Shown in pieces: positions 47,226-59,969 of a DNA stretch of 64,000 nt. The notes under the pieces were generated by a model, which made no database searches, was not told the DNA's origin, and worked only from the letters and a program-made list of their open reading frames with translations. Source of the DNA: Amphibalanus amphitrite (lineage: Eukaryota; Arthropoda; Thecostraca; Balanomorpha; Balanidae); contig NW_024882909.1 in the NCBI RefSeq assembly GCF_019059575.1, forward strand, positions 62,001 to 126,000, in the 5' to 3' direction. The position numbers and the translations under genes are program-made. The stretch's first letter is position 1. Every line of letters begins with the position of its first letter.

Positions 47226-47605
47226 TTTCGGCGGGTATATCGAGGGCCTTTAGTTGGTGGAGGCTATCATCGCAGTAGTGGCTAATGCTACTGGTTGTTA
47301 GTCCTGCTGCAAGGGCTTCGGTATAAATGCCGTAATATTGTTCTTCATTGGTGACCGCTGTATCGCTCACATTCATGTTGGCAGGTTTTAGGGGATCGTG
47401 GCGTTTCTGGTAAGCTTCGGGCCAGGTTGAGGAAATAATTACCTACCTTCAACCAAGCACGTATTTGAGGGGTTCCGCCACTGGTCTCGACACTGGCGGC
47501 GACTATAGGTCTTTTTGTGTTAATTTGTATCCCCCATTCGGTCTGCTGGTCTCGGGAAGGGGGTGTTTTATTTTGGCGCATTGGTGTCTGGGTGGATATA
47601 TTGAA

Positions 47606-47861
47606 TGGGTGGGGACACCATTGCGCCGCGCGGGGGGAGGGGTGGCGGCCCGTTGGCAGGGCAGTCTTGGTTGAGACATGTTTACTTGCTAGTATGTTTG
47701 TGTCGTGTTCATTGGGCTGAATATACCAATAGCCCCTTTTTGTACAGCTACAGTGTTTTCCTGGAGGGACTTGGTTGTGAGGTTTGCGCTGAGATTGGTA
47801 ACGAATAGCATAGCTAATTGTTTCTATGTTTGCTGGCAGCTCGAAGGGGAAGCGGAAAATA
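47606..47861 (+). repeat. 256-bp repeat A, copy 1
   Basis: This matches 48329-48585 base for base by eye except for one extra T in the second copy. It ends in a polypurine tract (GAAGGGGAAGCGGAAAA) that abuts repeat B copy 2. A polypurine tract just before a long direct repeat is what an LTR element shows at its 3' LTR. The overlap of the two repeats is the 6-nt string AAAATA. Confidence 0.9.
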
Positions 47862-48161
47862 CGCCCGGTTATATATGACAAGATATAACCGGTTTTTCCG
47901 CGACACTACGAGCGTCTTCTCTGGGGCGGCCCCGGAGCCGGGCCGGCCTCGGCGAGCAGCGTTCGGCGGCAGGCGGGCGGCCGCCTGCGCCCCCGGGCGG
48001 CAAGGCCGCTAAGGCGGCGGCCTCCTCTGATTGGTGGAGCGACTCGTGTCACGTGACGGTGACGGCGCGGGGTTTGAGTGCATTTGCGCGGTCACTCTGT
48101 TCTAAGCCGCCCGGTCTGACGCAAGTCAGCAGTGTTCTCGCTCTGAAATGTTTTTGCGTTT
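47856..48161 (+). repeat. 306-bp GC-rich repeat B, copy 2
   Basis: This is identical by eye to 39462-39767, including the hairpin at 47865-47892. The identity stops sharply at GCGTTT, where copy 1 continues ACTGCGGT and this copy switches to CCCACCCACC. Confidence 0.88.
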
Positions 48162-48328
48162 CCCACCCACCCACCACCATTTTTGGTTTTTTTTTTTACA
48201 CGCACCACACTCTTAAATAAAGATGGGTTTTTCCACAAAATGTGGTTTTTTTCCCCAACTAGGTCCCCCGGTTTTTTTCTAGTTAGGACTTTTTCCGGGG
48301 GAGGACACACACGACAGGGTTTCTAGTT
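48162..48328 (+). other. homopolymer-rich segment of doubtful origin
   Basis: This 167-bp stretch consists largely of runs of T, C, A and G (for example CCCACCCACCCACC and several T-runs of six or more) and is unlike either flank. It sits between the two near-identical direct repeats A. Such texture can come from poor consensus at an assembly join, although a real filler insertion is possible. Confidence 0.5.
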
Positions 48329-48585
48329 TGGGTGGGGACACCATTGCGCCGCGCGGGGGGAGGGGTGGCGGCCCGTTGGCAGGGCAGTCTTGGTTGAGAC
48401 ATGTTTACTTGCTAGTATGTTTGTGTCGTGTTCATTTGGGCTGAATATACCAATAGCCCCTTTTTGTACAGCTACAGTGTTTTCCTGGAGGGACTTGGTT
48501 GTGAGGTTTGCGCTGAGATTGGTAACGAATAGCATAGCTAATTGTTTCTATGTTTGCTGGCAGCTCGAAGGGGAAGCGGAAAATA
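48329..48585 (+). repeat. 257-bp repeat A, copy 2
   Basis: This is the partner of 47606-47861. Here the polypurine tract is followed by TAAGTTTATG instead of repeat B, so the two copies end in different junctions. Confidence 0.9.
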
Positions 48586-49763
48586 AGTTTATGAAAGAGA
48601 CCTCATTTCACACCCACCCATGGCTTACGTTGCACGTAGTTAATTATACTCCAGCGCTTGTTCACCAGCCTTGAACAAAAGCTGCTGTTTCAAGCGATTG
48701 TGAATTTCAAGATTTGAGCAAAAAGTGCATGGAATATTTTGCTGGATAATGGATGAGACACAATATAAAATCATTGTTCCTTCTTGCGGACACATCATGT
48801 GCTATTCGGTCATTGCTAGTTGTTGGAGCTGGGCCATGCGCTCGCAAGCGGCACCGATCATGAACGGAATAGCCATTACTTGATGGCATTAGTGTTTTAT
48901 CAACGAGAATGTTGAATGTTAAGAGGATCTTTTGCACATGTTTCTCAATTCAGGAACACGGTTATACATGTGTCCAGGTATTGCGGTCCGTGTCATTAGT
49001 ATACGTTATCTGTAAGACTATTACAACGGCTACAATATTTTGTCTTTTGTTTGCTCGTTTTTATTCTTATTTTTGATTTCTTATCCGCTTAGTAACTGGC
49101 AAGCAAACAAATCAAAAAGACTCCCCAAATTTACAACATATTGCCACGTTATATCCCATGCCAATGACACATAGTAATCAAACCAACATTTCAGTCATTT
49201 CAGTCAACAAAGCCATTTCAGTTCCGCTGCGAACTCACCTGGCGAGTCCTCCTCCAACTCCCGAACGAGTTCTCGAAGCGCCGTTCTGGAGCGGTAGTCC
49301 TCGCGGTCCGCCGATCGGTCGGACCCGCTCGTGTCGTTCCCGACACCCTACTGACGGCAACATCCCAAGGAGGGACGGAGCGGCGACCGCCGACGCTCCT
49401 GACATCTATCGTCGGCTACGAGAACTACCGCAGAGGCGGGATCCAAAGCGGACGGGGCGGGGTGGGCAGATATGGGTAGATTTAGGATAGATTTAGCTGA
49501 AGCTAACAATGATCATCTTCCCTGCTTTGAGACGTGACGATTTTATGTTAAGAGGATGTGCAACTGTTGGCGAAAACCGTCTTACTAATCTGTCAGCCCA
49601 ATAGAAAGGTGGGTAGGTTACAAGGTATACATGTAGGTAGGTAGGCTGTAGCCATAATTTAGCTGCTATACACTCACACTCTTTTCGTCATGTTTTCCTC
49701 CCAATAATTTCAAAGGAAGCCGGAAGGGCTTTTCAACGGTGCGAAGATCAGTTAAACAGAAAG
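48586..49763. other. gene-free stretch
   Basis: No gene was recognised. A GC-rich island at about 49230-49470 is open in several frames without a known motif. Its CpG density could mark a promoter or relic. Confidence 0.35.
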
Positions 49764-51192
<1,429 letters not shown>

Positions 51193-51411
51193 AATCTTTC
51201 GCGCCTGTTTTTCATATCATTTTTCTCCAAACCAAATCTGACTCAAGTCTCGTCTGAGGCGATCGCCCGTACTCAGTAGGGAACGCGAAGTCTCCAAAGT
51301 TGATATGTCGTCTGCATACGAACCCAGCTCTCCATAGGCTGTTTGAGCTGGGTGGCGAGGAGTAAATAAAATAAAAATGATTGCCCCGACGATTGAGCCC
51401 TGGGGTAACAT
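51193..51411 (-). pseudogene. non-LTR retrotransposon reverse transcriptase fragment
   Basis: The minus-strand frame contains LPQGSIVGAIIFILF, the PQGSxxGPxxF block of LINE reverse transcriptases (RT motif B), followed about 16 residues later by SYADD, the catalytic YxDD motif. The intervening spacing is right for a LINE RT. Stops close the frame upstream and downstream, so only about 60 residues of the palm remain. It differs from the LINE at 61721-64000 in sequence (GSIVGAII against GSVLGPLL), so it is a separate and older copy. Confidence 0.75.
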
Positions 51412-51489
51412 TCAGGGCTTTATCACAACAATAGCAGTCTGGCGCTGGTTTTTAAACAGTTCAAGAAAAGAGAAATAGAGAGCTAAAAA

Positions 51490-51492
51490 GCG

Positions 51493-51554
<62 letters not shown>
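51490..51554 (-). repeat. short (GA)n microsatellite
   Basis: About 65 bp of GA repeats with one GG interruption lie just upstream of the RT fragment on its strand. Confidence 0.95.
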
Positions 51555-51556
<2 letters not shown>

Positions 51557-53410
51557 TGCAGTAGCCTCTGCAGTCAATGCCAGCAGATTGCGCCTAGATG
51601 GACACGACTGACACGGCAAGGCCCGAATATGACAACCGTCAGCCGCTCGTTGCATCCCCATTGCAGCAGACCTCCTAGGCCATTGACAGAGATATAGCAA
51701 ACACAATAGAAAGTCACAGACTGCATCTGCAGGCACAATTGTTGTGTCGACCTCACTAAACGCCCCACTTTTCTTCCGGTCACGCCCACACTAACGGCCT
51801 AAAGTTCCACTGGAAGGTGTCACGAGACCGCCCGGCATTTTCTCCGTAGAGTGATGGCCTCTCCTGAGGATTAAATGGTCCTCATGGGGACAAACAGGGA
51901 GCTCCATATGTTATCCACAAGGGCACAGGGACTTGGATCGACACACGGTCGATCTCGTGATGATCACATTGTCAGAAGTGTGTTCAGAACTCCGATCAGA
52001 TGGGTTGAAATGACTGAGTAGTTGGGGAGGCATTGAAATGACTGAGTGGGGAGATGGAATGAATGATGATGCCGTCTCAGACAGCATCGCGAGGCTCATG
52101 CTGGAGAGCACTTTGAGTCGAGATTTAGGTCACTATGTCACTCACGATGCGACTAATGCCTCCACAGAAACAACTTTTGGGATGCGCCTCATAAATTTCT
52201 ATGACCTTTCTGCTTTTGCATTCTAGTTTACTTATTTCAGCGCTTTGAGTGGTGGCGTCTACTTGAATCTTGATCTTGAGTAATCAATCTGGAAACAACT
52301 CGCAGGCGTCCCAAAAGTACAGCGTTTGGTGTTGGTGTCTTAGCAACAAGTTGTCGGTCATTTACCTTCTCGAAATAAGATCGTCGGCGGGTTCACTAAC
52401 CCCTATTACAATAATAAATCGTGGACGATCACCACTGACATGCATTCTCGTTTCATAAATCCTTCATCCAACTGCTAGATAGCTCTCGGGCTGTCGCCGC
52501 GTGAAGTGACAAAGCAGCAGCCAATGTTTCAGAGGGCAACAGCCGTCACATCCCGGCGATACATTTTGATAATCATCAAGCTACGCATTTCGTATTCAGG
52601 GTGAGTCGTGCGACCGTCTCCGTGCTTGGCAACTCTTCTTGTCGTGGTAGCCACCACCCTATTCGTTAACTATGAATACAGGCCCGGATAGGATGATTAA
52701 AAGCTCGACACATGTTGTATCCAATGCCGACCCAAAAGCAAGTACTTCCCAGCCGACGCGACGGTCACGTGGCTTCATTTACTCTGACGGACGTCACGTG
52801 CCACAACTTCTGGGTCTTCGGCATTTTGGAGGATACGCGAGCTCGGAGAGTGTTCAAAACAGGTTCTTACTGCCCGTGCAGACTCGGATGTCGAATAAAC
52901 TTAAGCACATCTTCCTTGATTTAGTAGATGAAGGCAGAGGAGATCGAGGAGATTAGGGGAGAGAAGAGGAGTAGAGAGTTGAGGAGAGGGTGAGAGGGAA
53001 ATTGCTCAGTGAGATTATTACATGAGATGAGAGGATATGACAAATAGTTCATGCCATTATTGAAGAAGATAATGTTTCTTTCGTGGGTAATCATCGACAG
53101 GATTGAGATAGAAGAAGGTCTGAAGAAGGTGCGACGCTGCGACTGTTTCTATTTTTCCAGCAAGCTTCAGCAGCTTGATTACACATATTCGAAAAATTGT
53201 AACGAACTAACTCCGCTCTGGATCTCAGTGGCATTTTGGAATTCATCCAACCATTCGATAAGAGCGACGCACCAAAATGATTCACAAACGCCTTCCAGTA
53301 CCACTTGGCACCGCTCAGGTACGGCTTTGATCTACGACCAAGCGAGATTTCAAAGGAGACAAAGCGACTGAACTGTAGGTGCTCTGTTATGATGTTGATA
53401 AATATGACCT
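51555..53410. other. gene-free stretch
   Basis: This includes a purine-rich tract (GAGGAGA-type, about 52930-53000). Frames at 52672-52956 and 53051-53371 show no known motif. Confidence 0.35.
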
Positions 53411-53429
53411 TTGATTAGAGCAGGACTGA

Positions 53430-53508
53430 ACTAGCTGATCGTGAAATCGGGACAGGGATGAAATGCCGCTAGCTGACCGTGAAATCAGGATAAAGCTGAA
53501 ATGACAAT
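53430..53508 (+). repeat. tandem duplication, about 40-bp unit
   Basis: CTAGCTGATCGTGAAATC followed by GGGAYARRGATGAAATG-like sequence occurs twice in succession with a few changes. Confidence 0.7.
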
Positions 53509-54429
53509 TGAAGTGACCAGACCATGCACATTGCACAGCTGTCATTTTAGACGGTGAGGACAATAGCTATATAATAGCTCAACCCTGAAAAGACGTGAGG
53601 GCATTTAATGTATATATAGATTATTGCTGTGTGACTTGAAACAGCAAGCTATAGAAAATTCCAGTTAAGAATTCACACAGTTATCGCGCTGTAGCGCGGA
53701 TACTGATTTTATGAAAATCGTGCTGAATTCGATCGGAAACCCATTTCTGCACCCGTTTTTTCGTTCCTGCATGAAATAAATAGACATTTTGAAGAATAAA
53801 AAATACATGCGATGTAGTTCAAATAAATTCATACACCCAGATTAACAGCAAATATACTTCGAATGCCTGGTCGTATCTGACCATTTCTGACTCACAATGT
53901 CATTTTATTTCACTCCTAGTTAATAGTGATCATGTAATTTCCATACCAGTCAGATTGAAGATTCTGATGATGCCGAGTTTTCTTAATGGACCAGCTATAT
54001 GCGCTATCCAGTATTCGTCATATCCTGAGTACCCAATATGCATTTACAATTCAGTATCTCATTAACACTGTCCCGGGCATAAAAAACTCATCAACAATAA
54101 CTCGTAATATGTTCCGCTCTCGTCAAATAAGCTCTGAAAATTAGCAAAGTGAGAATGAAGGAAATCCCAACATCATTATAACTTGCTAATTACACCTTGT
54201 CGTGATTGGGGGAGTGTTTTGACTACACCAACAGCCCCTGAGGTGAGCCGATAATAAAAGGTATGTTGCTGTCTAATCTAATGGAGTTTTTTTGGCAGTC
54301 ATTGTGGCTTTGATACTGGCTGATGCAATGTTTTTAGAACGATCACGTCTAAAAACTCTAGTCATATAAAAGAAGTCTGTTTTTAGCATACGACCAGCTA
54401 TTTTAGCATACTTAAGACTTCAGAGTATG
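53509..54429. other. AT-rich gene-free stretch
   Basis: No gene or element is seen before the hAT MITE target duplication at 54430. Confidence 0.35.
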
Positions 54430-54437
54430 TATATACA

Positions 54438-55670
54438 CAGGGGCTCCGCCACGGTTTTGGGATTGGGGGGGTCCGACCGAAAACACAAAACCTCGCTGGC
54501 GGATCCAGGGTGGGCATTTTGGGCAAATTCATCCTCCCCCTGCAGCTCCCGAAGATGATGAAAAATTGCCGTTTTTTCTATAGCTCAAAGAAAACTTAAT
54601 AATTTTATCGGGATAATTTTGCTTTGAGCCGAAAAACCAAGGCTCAATTTGCACAAAAAATCGAAAACCGAGAAGCGGAGCCCATTGTCACCGACATGGT
54701 GGCCTCTCAAATCAACGTTTTTGAGCAATGGAGGCCGCTGTTGCGCGCTCCAAGGGCGGTGTTAGCCATCAGACAGCGCATTAGGCTCTCAGTGACTGGC
54801 ATGCGCTTCAGCTTGGGAACTCAGGGACCTTCATAGGCGCTCAGATATCTATGTAGGCTCTTAGCTGCCAGTGCCGGGTCCTCCAAGGCCGTAGTTAAAG
54901 GAAAGCGCATGGCTTTAGGAGTCGTTGAAGGGATTTAAAAGCCCTGCCTTCATACATATAGCAGTATGGAGTCCTTGATGACATTCAATCTCTGTGATCA
55001 GCGAGTGACCTACATCGACCTGAAAATGGATATCAAGAATCAAAGGTCAGGTTATGCAGGGGATCCTGTAAGAGTTGTGATTTGTAGACGTATCTCTACC
55101 GACCTGCATTCAGAGTCCTGTGCAGATTATCGCAGATTACCTCAGAATGGTGTGAGGCTGCTTAGACTAGTACGGTGCTTGAAAGACCGGCCTAACCCCC
55201 TTCCCCCAACACTATCGGTTGACCTCACATGGAAAAAGGATTCTCAGATCGCTTTGAAGCTCTGTTGGGGCGGGTATTGTGTCTAGGTGTTCTGCAAACT
55301 GGACCTCTCTCACGAAATTATAGCCGAATTCTAGCATGCTGAGCTAATCCTATAGCAATCTTAAACGCATTCATTTTAATAACAAAATGGCAGAATAATG
55401 ACACTCCCGTACCTACTAGGTCGGCGAGAGTTGAGCGCTTCGTGTGTCACATTTTTAGGGATCTGTACATTTCTAGATCTTAAATTCCTTAGCTTTGCGA
55501 CTGTCAACACTGCACATTCTAAATTATTCAACACATTCTGTGAACGATTTAGTCATTCTTACGCGAAAACAAGCTTATAGGTATTTGGAATATTGGGGGG
55601 TACTGTACCCCCCAGGTAAATTATTGAGGGGGTCCGGACCCCCGCGTACCCCCCTGTGGCGGAGCCCCTG
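54438..55670. mobile_element. hAT MITE (1233 bp) with perfect 8-bp target duplication
   Basis: The ends CAGGGGCTCCGCCAC are perfect 15-bp inverted repeats flanked by TATATACA on both sides (54430-54437, 55671-55678). The 8-bp duplication and CAGGG terminus are diagnostic of hAT elements. G-run/C-run stems lie near the ends (GGGGGGTACTGTACCCCCC near 55597 and GGGGGTCCGGACCCCC near 55629). There is no transposase frame. A nested hAT-like GGCGGATCCAGG motif occurs at about 54499. Confidence 0.93.
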
Positions 55671-55678
55671 TATATACA

Positions 55679-56712
55679 TATGTAAACAGTTTCGAGTTTG
55701 TTTCGTAAGCAATGTAAAATTCCAAATAATAAATGAAAATAAAATCATATAAAAGCACCCAAACAGAACCTTTGCAAATGACAGCATATTCTGTTTACTT
55801 TTCAGCATTTTTTTCTTGTCTTAATAAAAATCAGATAAGTATCGATATTGCCCTTAACGTCACCGGAGCTTTCGACAACAATTATGTTCATATTTATAAC
55901 CCTATATAATCCTAGGGCCCGGCAAATCTATCAAGAAATGAAATAGCTGGCCTCCACCATCCTTTTGGATCCGACTGATAAAAATTCATAGGAAGGGGAC
56001 AGATCTCCGGATTCATTTTGTCATATTTATACACAACTCTGGACTCTGGCCATAGCAAGTCTTTTTTCTCTTTCTCCTTCATCTGCAAGGATTGTCGTCT
56101 TTCTGCTGTGCAGCTTTTTCCATGCGTTGATCTCCCGTTTTATGCTTCATTGGGATGATTTCAATGCTAGATTCGGTGGATGATTTCGTGCTCATATGGG
56201 TAAACGCCAAACGGGCTTAAAAAAGATAATGGGAAGGCCTCGGTTTGGTGAGTGACGCAGACACCGACCTGAGAGATCAGTGTAAAACTAACTAAAAACA
56301 CTTAGCTGTATAGTAATATTGTTCTGAGATATACCCTTCACCCCGTGACGGCCTACACTCTGTCGGCCTCCAGTTCCCGTTTACAAAGGCAGTGTCACAC
56401 ACACATCCCAAGGGCATTATAAAAAACGACAACATAGTGAATCATTCGCCTCCATAGTGCGTCCCGTGGACCTCTACTTCACCTACGGGTGTGCCCTTAG
56501 GAACCGAGAGACTAACCATAACAATAAGCCTTAGATCGAGAACGTGAAACGCCGCTGCCAGCGGTCAAACTTGGTGAAGAACTTGACGTGGTCTACCGCG
56601 GAGCGCTCTTATACGATGCTGTAGCGGAGGAGATTGTCTTTATTTTAGAGTAGGTAGGTAACCCCCGGAAGGATCGTAGAAAGCTGAAGATGCGCAGGAG
56701 CAGACATCCTCC
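55679..56712. other. gene-free stretch
   Basis: No gene or element is recognised between the two hAT MITEs. Confidence 0.35.
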
Positions 56713-56720
56713 GAGCTAGG

Positions 56721-57877
56721 CAGGGGCGTAGCCAGGATTTCCTCAAGGGGTGTTCTAAACCTACAAGGGCCCAAGGTAACCCCCCTCAAAAATTAAAAAG
56801 TCGTCGGATTTCATGCACTATTTTTGGAGGGGGCCCAAATAAGTTGAAAAAAAAAAAAATTATTTATAAAAATGAAAAAAATGTTAGAACTGAGGGGGCA
56901 AGCAGTCCATGGGCCCTTGCCAGATAGGCCCACGAATAGCCTCATAGAGTCGCTCAGCCGGTTCAGAAGGCCGACTGAGGGTCTCGTAGGTCGGATGAGG
57001 GTCCTTCAGACCGTCAAAGGCCGCTTCAGGCCATGAGAGCCTCAGACCAATCGGGGGCCCCTCAGACCGATCGGGGGCCCCTCAGACCGACAGAGGGCCC
57101 TCTCGGTCCAAAAAGGGCCCCTCACGCAAGTTGCGGTTCCTTTACACTTCGACAGAGGACCCTTCAGAATTCAGATGTTAGTCAGAGTCCCATCATGAGC
57201 TCGCCTCAGAGTCAAAGGGCAACTCGACGCGTTCAGAGGGCCCGTCGGTAGATAAGAGGGCCCCGTCCAGCGACCGGGGGCCCTTTCATGCGCTCAGAGG
57301 ATTTTACTGTAGCTCAGAAGGCCCACGTCAATCAATCAGGGGCCTCTTCATGCGTTCAGAGGGCCCTCTCGTGTATTCAGAGGGCCTTTCTGTAGTTCAG
57401 AGGGCCCTTGTCAAGCGATCAGGGGCCCTTAATGCAATTGGAGGGTTTTCCTGTGGCTCAGAGCCAGAGGGCACCCGTCAAGCGATCAGGCGGCCCCTTC
57501 ATGGCTTCAAAGGGCCCTCTCGTGTAGCAAGAGGGCCTTTCTTTAGTTTAGAGGGCCCCCGTCAAGCTATCAGGGGCCCTTCACTAGCTCTGAAGAGGGC
57601 CCCTCGAACTTCAACCAAACTATAAGAAATACATATTAAATAAAATTGAAAAGAGGCCCATCAAAAATAAAGTGAGTGAAGTCCGCCCTAATAATTGGAT
57701 AGGGTGTATGTACGTAGGTAAAGCCCACATTCATGTGTGGTCACCCATTTGAAACAGCCCATCCCGGAACTTTTGAAACTACGAAGGGCTCTGCCGTCAG
57801 CTTCGGGGATAGGGGCCAATGGAAGGCCCAAGGGGGGTCCCTAGGGACCATAGGGACCCCCCTTCGCTACGCCACTG
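56721..57877. mobile_element. hAT MITE (1157 bp) carrying a minisatellite
   Basis: The left end CAGGGGCGTAGCCAGG faces the right end CAGTGGCGTAGCGAAG (read inward), flanked by a perfect 8-bp duplication GAGCTAGG (56713-56720, 57878-57885). The interior is dominated by a GGGCCC-rich minisatellite. There is no transposase frame. Its termini and its inner array resemble the incomplete element starting at 42204. Confidence 0.92.
56945..57605 (+). repeat. degenerate CAGAGGGCCC minisatellite, about 30-bp unit
   Basis: Units containing TTCAGAGGGCCC followed by YTCGTGTA- or CGTCAAGCGATCAGG-type sequence repeat some 20 times with variable length. Runs of open reading frame across it reflect composition, not coding. 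Confidence 0.85.
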
Positions 57878-57885
57878 GAGCTAGG

Positions 57886-59817
57886 TGATATTGCAATTAC
57901 TAATTATGACGCCAAATAAATAATTAAATAAATAAATAAATAACTAAATGAATAAATGAATAAAAAGTAATGGCTCGTGGATTGTGATTAACGTTTCATC
58001 GGTTAAAAACTAGTTCTCCCATTTCTTCCACAGTCTTCGTCTCGTGACTCGTCTGACATTGTTTTTGGCTATGACATCGCCACTTGATACAGCTAGTGGC
58101 GCATTTGGTGTCAAGTCTCAAGTGTCAAATAAACAGTGTCGCGCAGCTATGATGCCCTTACATCGAGCTCTCCGCCGATCATTATGAACTTTTATGTCAT
58201 TCTAATCAGTGCAGCGGCTGCACAAATCACAGCATCCCTCAGCTATCGTCCATCACCTATAACTTGAACTTCAGTTACCTATATATTTAGCCGAATGTTT
58301 GCAACATTTTGTATCAATAAATAATATCTACGTTATCGTACCTATAGCCTTTCTGCAGTTCCTGATCCAATCAACGGCGGCGTCGGCGGCAAAGAAAACG
58401 GCCATATGATAAAACAGAAACTCAACAAACCGTACTTTTCCTCTAGACGGAATCATTAGATTACAAATGGGTCTACAATGCTGCTCTCAGCACATCTCTC
58501 CGCGTCATCAAAGTCCGTAAATTGGACGGAACTGCAGACCTCGCTCGGTTGAGTGGCGACAATTGCTAACTGAGGTAGCTAATGGTCTTCCACGGCTAGC
58601 TTACGGGTTAAAATCTCATCCTCGGCTAGCTTCGTGTCCTCCTCGGGGCACTCTTTGATCCCGCTCAGCGCCCTGCCGATGATAATCAATGATGAATGGT
58701 CTTAGTATAGCTGCCATACTACTGCTGCCATACTGCTGCCATACTATGACAGCAGTGCGTACCTACATGTATGGTTGGTTGGTTAGTCAGTTTCATGTAA
58801 CTTGTTAGGTATTCGAGTGAGGTGTAGCCCTCGCGCTCTTATATGGCCTTGCTCGGACTTATAGGAGGAGGGTGGGTCGATCGAACGGACCCCTCCCCCT
58901 CGTTTTTTGCAATTACCTAACTCGCGCAAGAAGCGGCCGATCGCGACCAAAAACTAGAAATAAATAAAATAGCCGCTGATGTTAAAATGAAAGCTAACGC
59001 CCAGCCAAAAATTTGGTTCGGTTCAAGTCCGTCTTGTCCCGGCAACTCCGACTTGGGCCGAGGTAAACGGAACGCCGTCAGAGCCGGGGTTTGGATCGCC
59101 TATGGCGATATTCCGGTCAGCCAGCCTTTGCCGTAACGCTCCCGAGTTGGTATAATTGCGGACCGCCAAGCCTGGCTTAAGTCCGGCTCCCTGCCACGGC
59201 TCAAGTCCGGCTGTCGTAGCTGTTCTGGCTTACTGTGGCTGAAGTACGGTTGAGGACTTGAGGTACGGCACGGTTGATGCGGTATAAGTCCGGCTGTGGT
59301 GCGGGCGAGCTCCGTGATCGTGTGTCAGCTCCAGTAGAGCCCCAGACCTTGTCCGTGCTTTAGCTAGAGCAAATGCCTTAGGCGGAGCTAGCCAGAGTAA
59401 AACCAGCTACGGCCCAGACCGACTTTGCCTGGCTGGGCATAACGGATAGTGACGAACGACCAGAGCAAAACGACTATAGTAAGACCATATATCTATGGTA
59501 CCTAGGCAATTATGTATGACCGTAGGAAAACTGTATTTTCCTATGTATGACCATATAAGTTATAGGGGAATAGGTATACCTCATATTATAGGCATACCTA
59601 CTTATAGGTCATAAGCTGACGATCAATGACAGAGTCACAGACCAAGTGTTTTCCGTAGTGCACTTGCCTTGCGAGTTGCGGATGACCGAGGAAGCCTGGG
59701 GACAAATAAACCGGAAACGAGTGGAGGGAAGTCACTCTGAGGGAATGGACTCTATGTAGTGGAGGAATGGGCGACTTCTTCACTCTGTGCCACAATTTTG
59801 AAGAGCAGTGCTCACTT
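57886..59817. other. gene-free stretch with short repeats
   Basis: This contains an (AAAT)n-like tract (57905-57965), a TGCTGCCATAC triplication at about 58717-58743 and a degenerate AAGTCCGGCT array at 59020-59300. No gene was recognised. Confidence 0.4.
59160..59300 (+). repeat. degenerate AAGTCCGGCT repeat
   Basis: GGCTNAAGTCCGGCTS and variants recur at irregular 20-40 bp intervals. It is low-copy and diverged. Confidence 0.5.
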
Positions 59818-59825
59818 ATGGACAA

Positions 59826-59961
59826 CATAGACGGCGGAACGGGGGGAGGGGGCACCGGGGCACCGTGCCCCCTCATTAACCCTATGGGCGTATGGAAAGA
59901 ATGGGACCAAAAGTAGCCAGTGCCCCCCCCCCCTTTCATTGAAGGTGCTCCACCGCCACTG
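59826..59961. mobile_element. 136-bp hAT micro-MITE with perfect 8-bp target duplication
   Basis: The flanks are ATGGACAA on both sides (59818-59825, 59962-59969). The right end reads CAGTGGCGGTGGAGCACC inward and the left end CATAGACGGCGGAACGG, a degenerate match with the GGCGG core in common. Most of the interior is a G-run stem (GGGGGAGGGGGCACCGGGGC) and a C-run. It is too small to encode anything. Confidence 0.8.
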
Positions 59962-59969
59962 ATGGACAA

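Noticed and set aside
47345..47881. 178-codon minus-strand frame, one of the longest non-repeat frames
   Set aside because: It crosses the junction of repeats A and B, matches no family I know, and part of it recurs in the second copy of A in a broken form. It is probably chance openness in GC-rich repeat DNA.
59019..59030. GGTTCAAGTCC, a tRNA B-box-like sequence
   Set aside because: No A box at the right distance and no cloverleaf could be built around it. It also belongs to a repeated AAGTCC motif.
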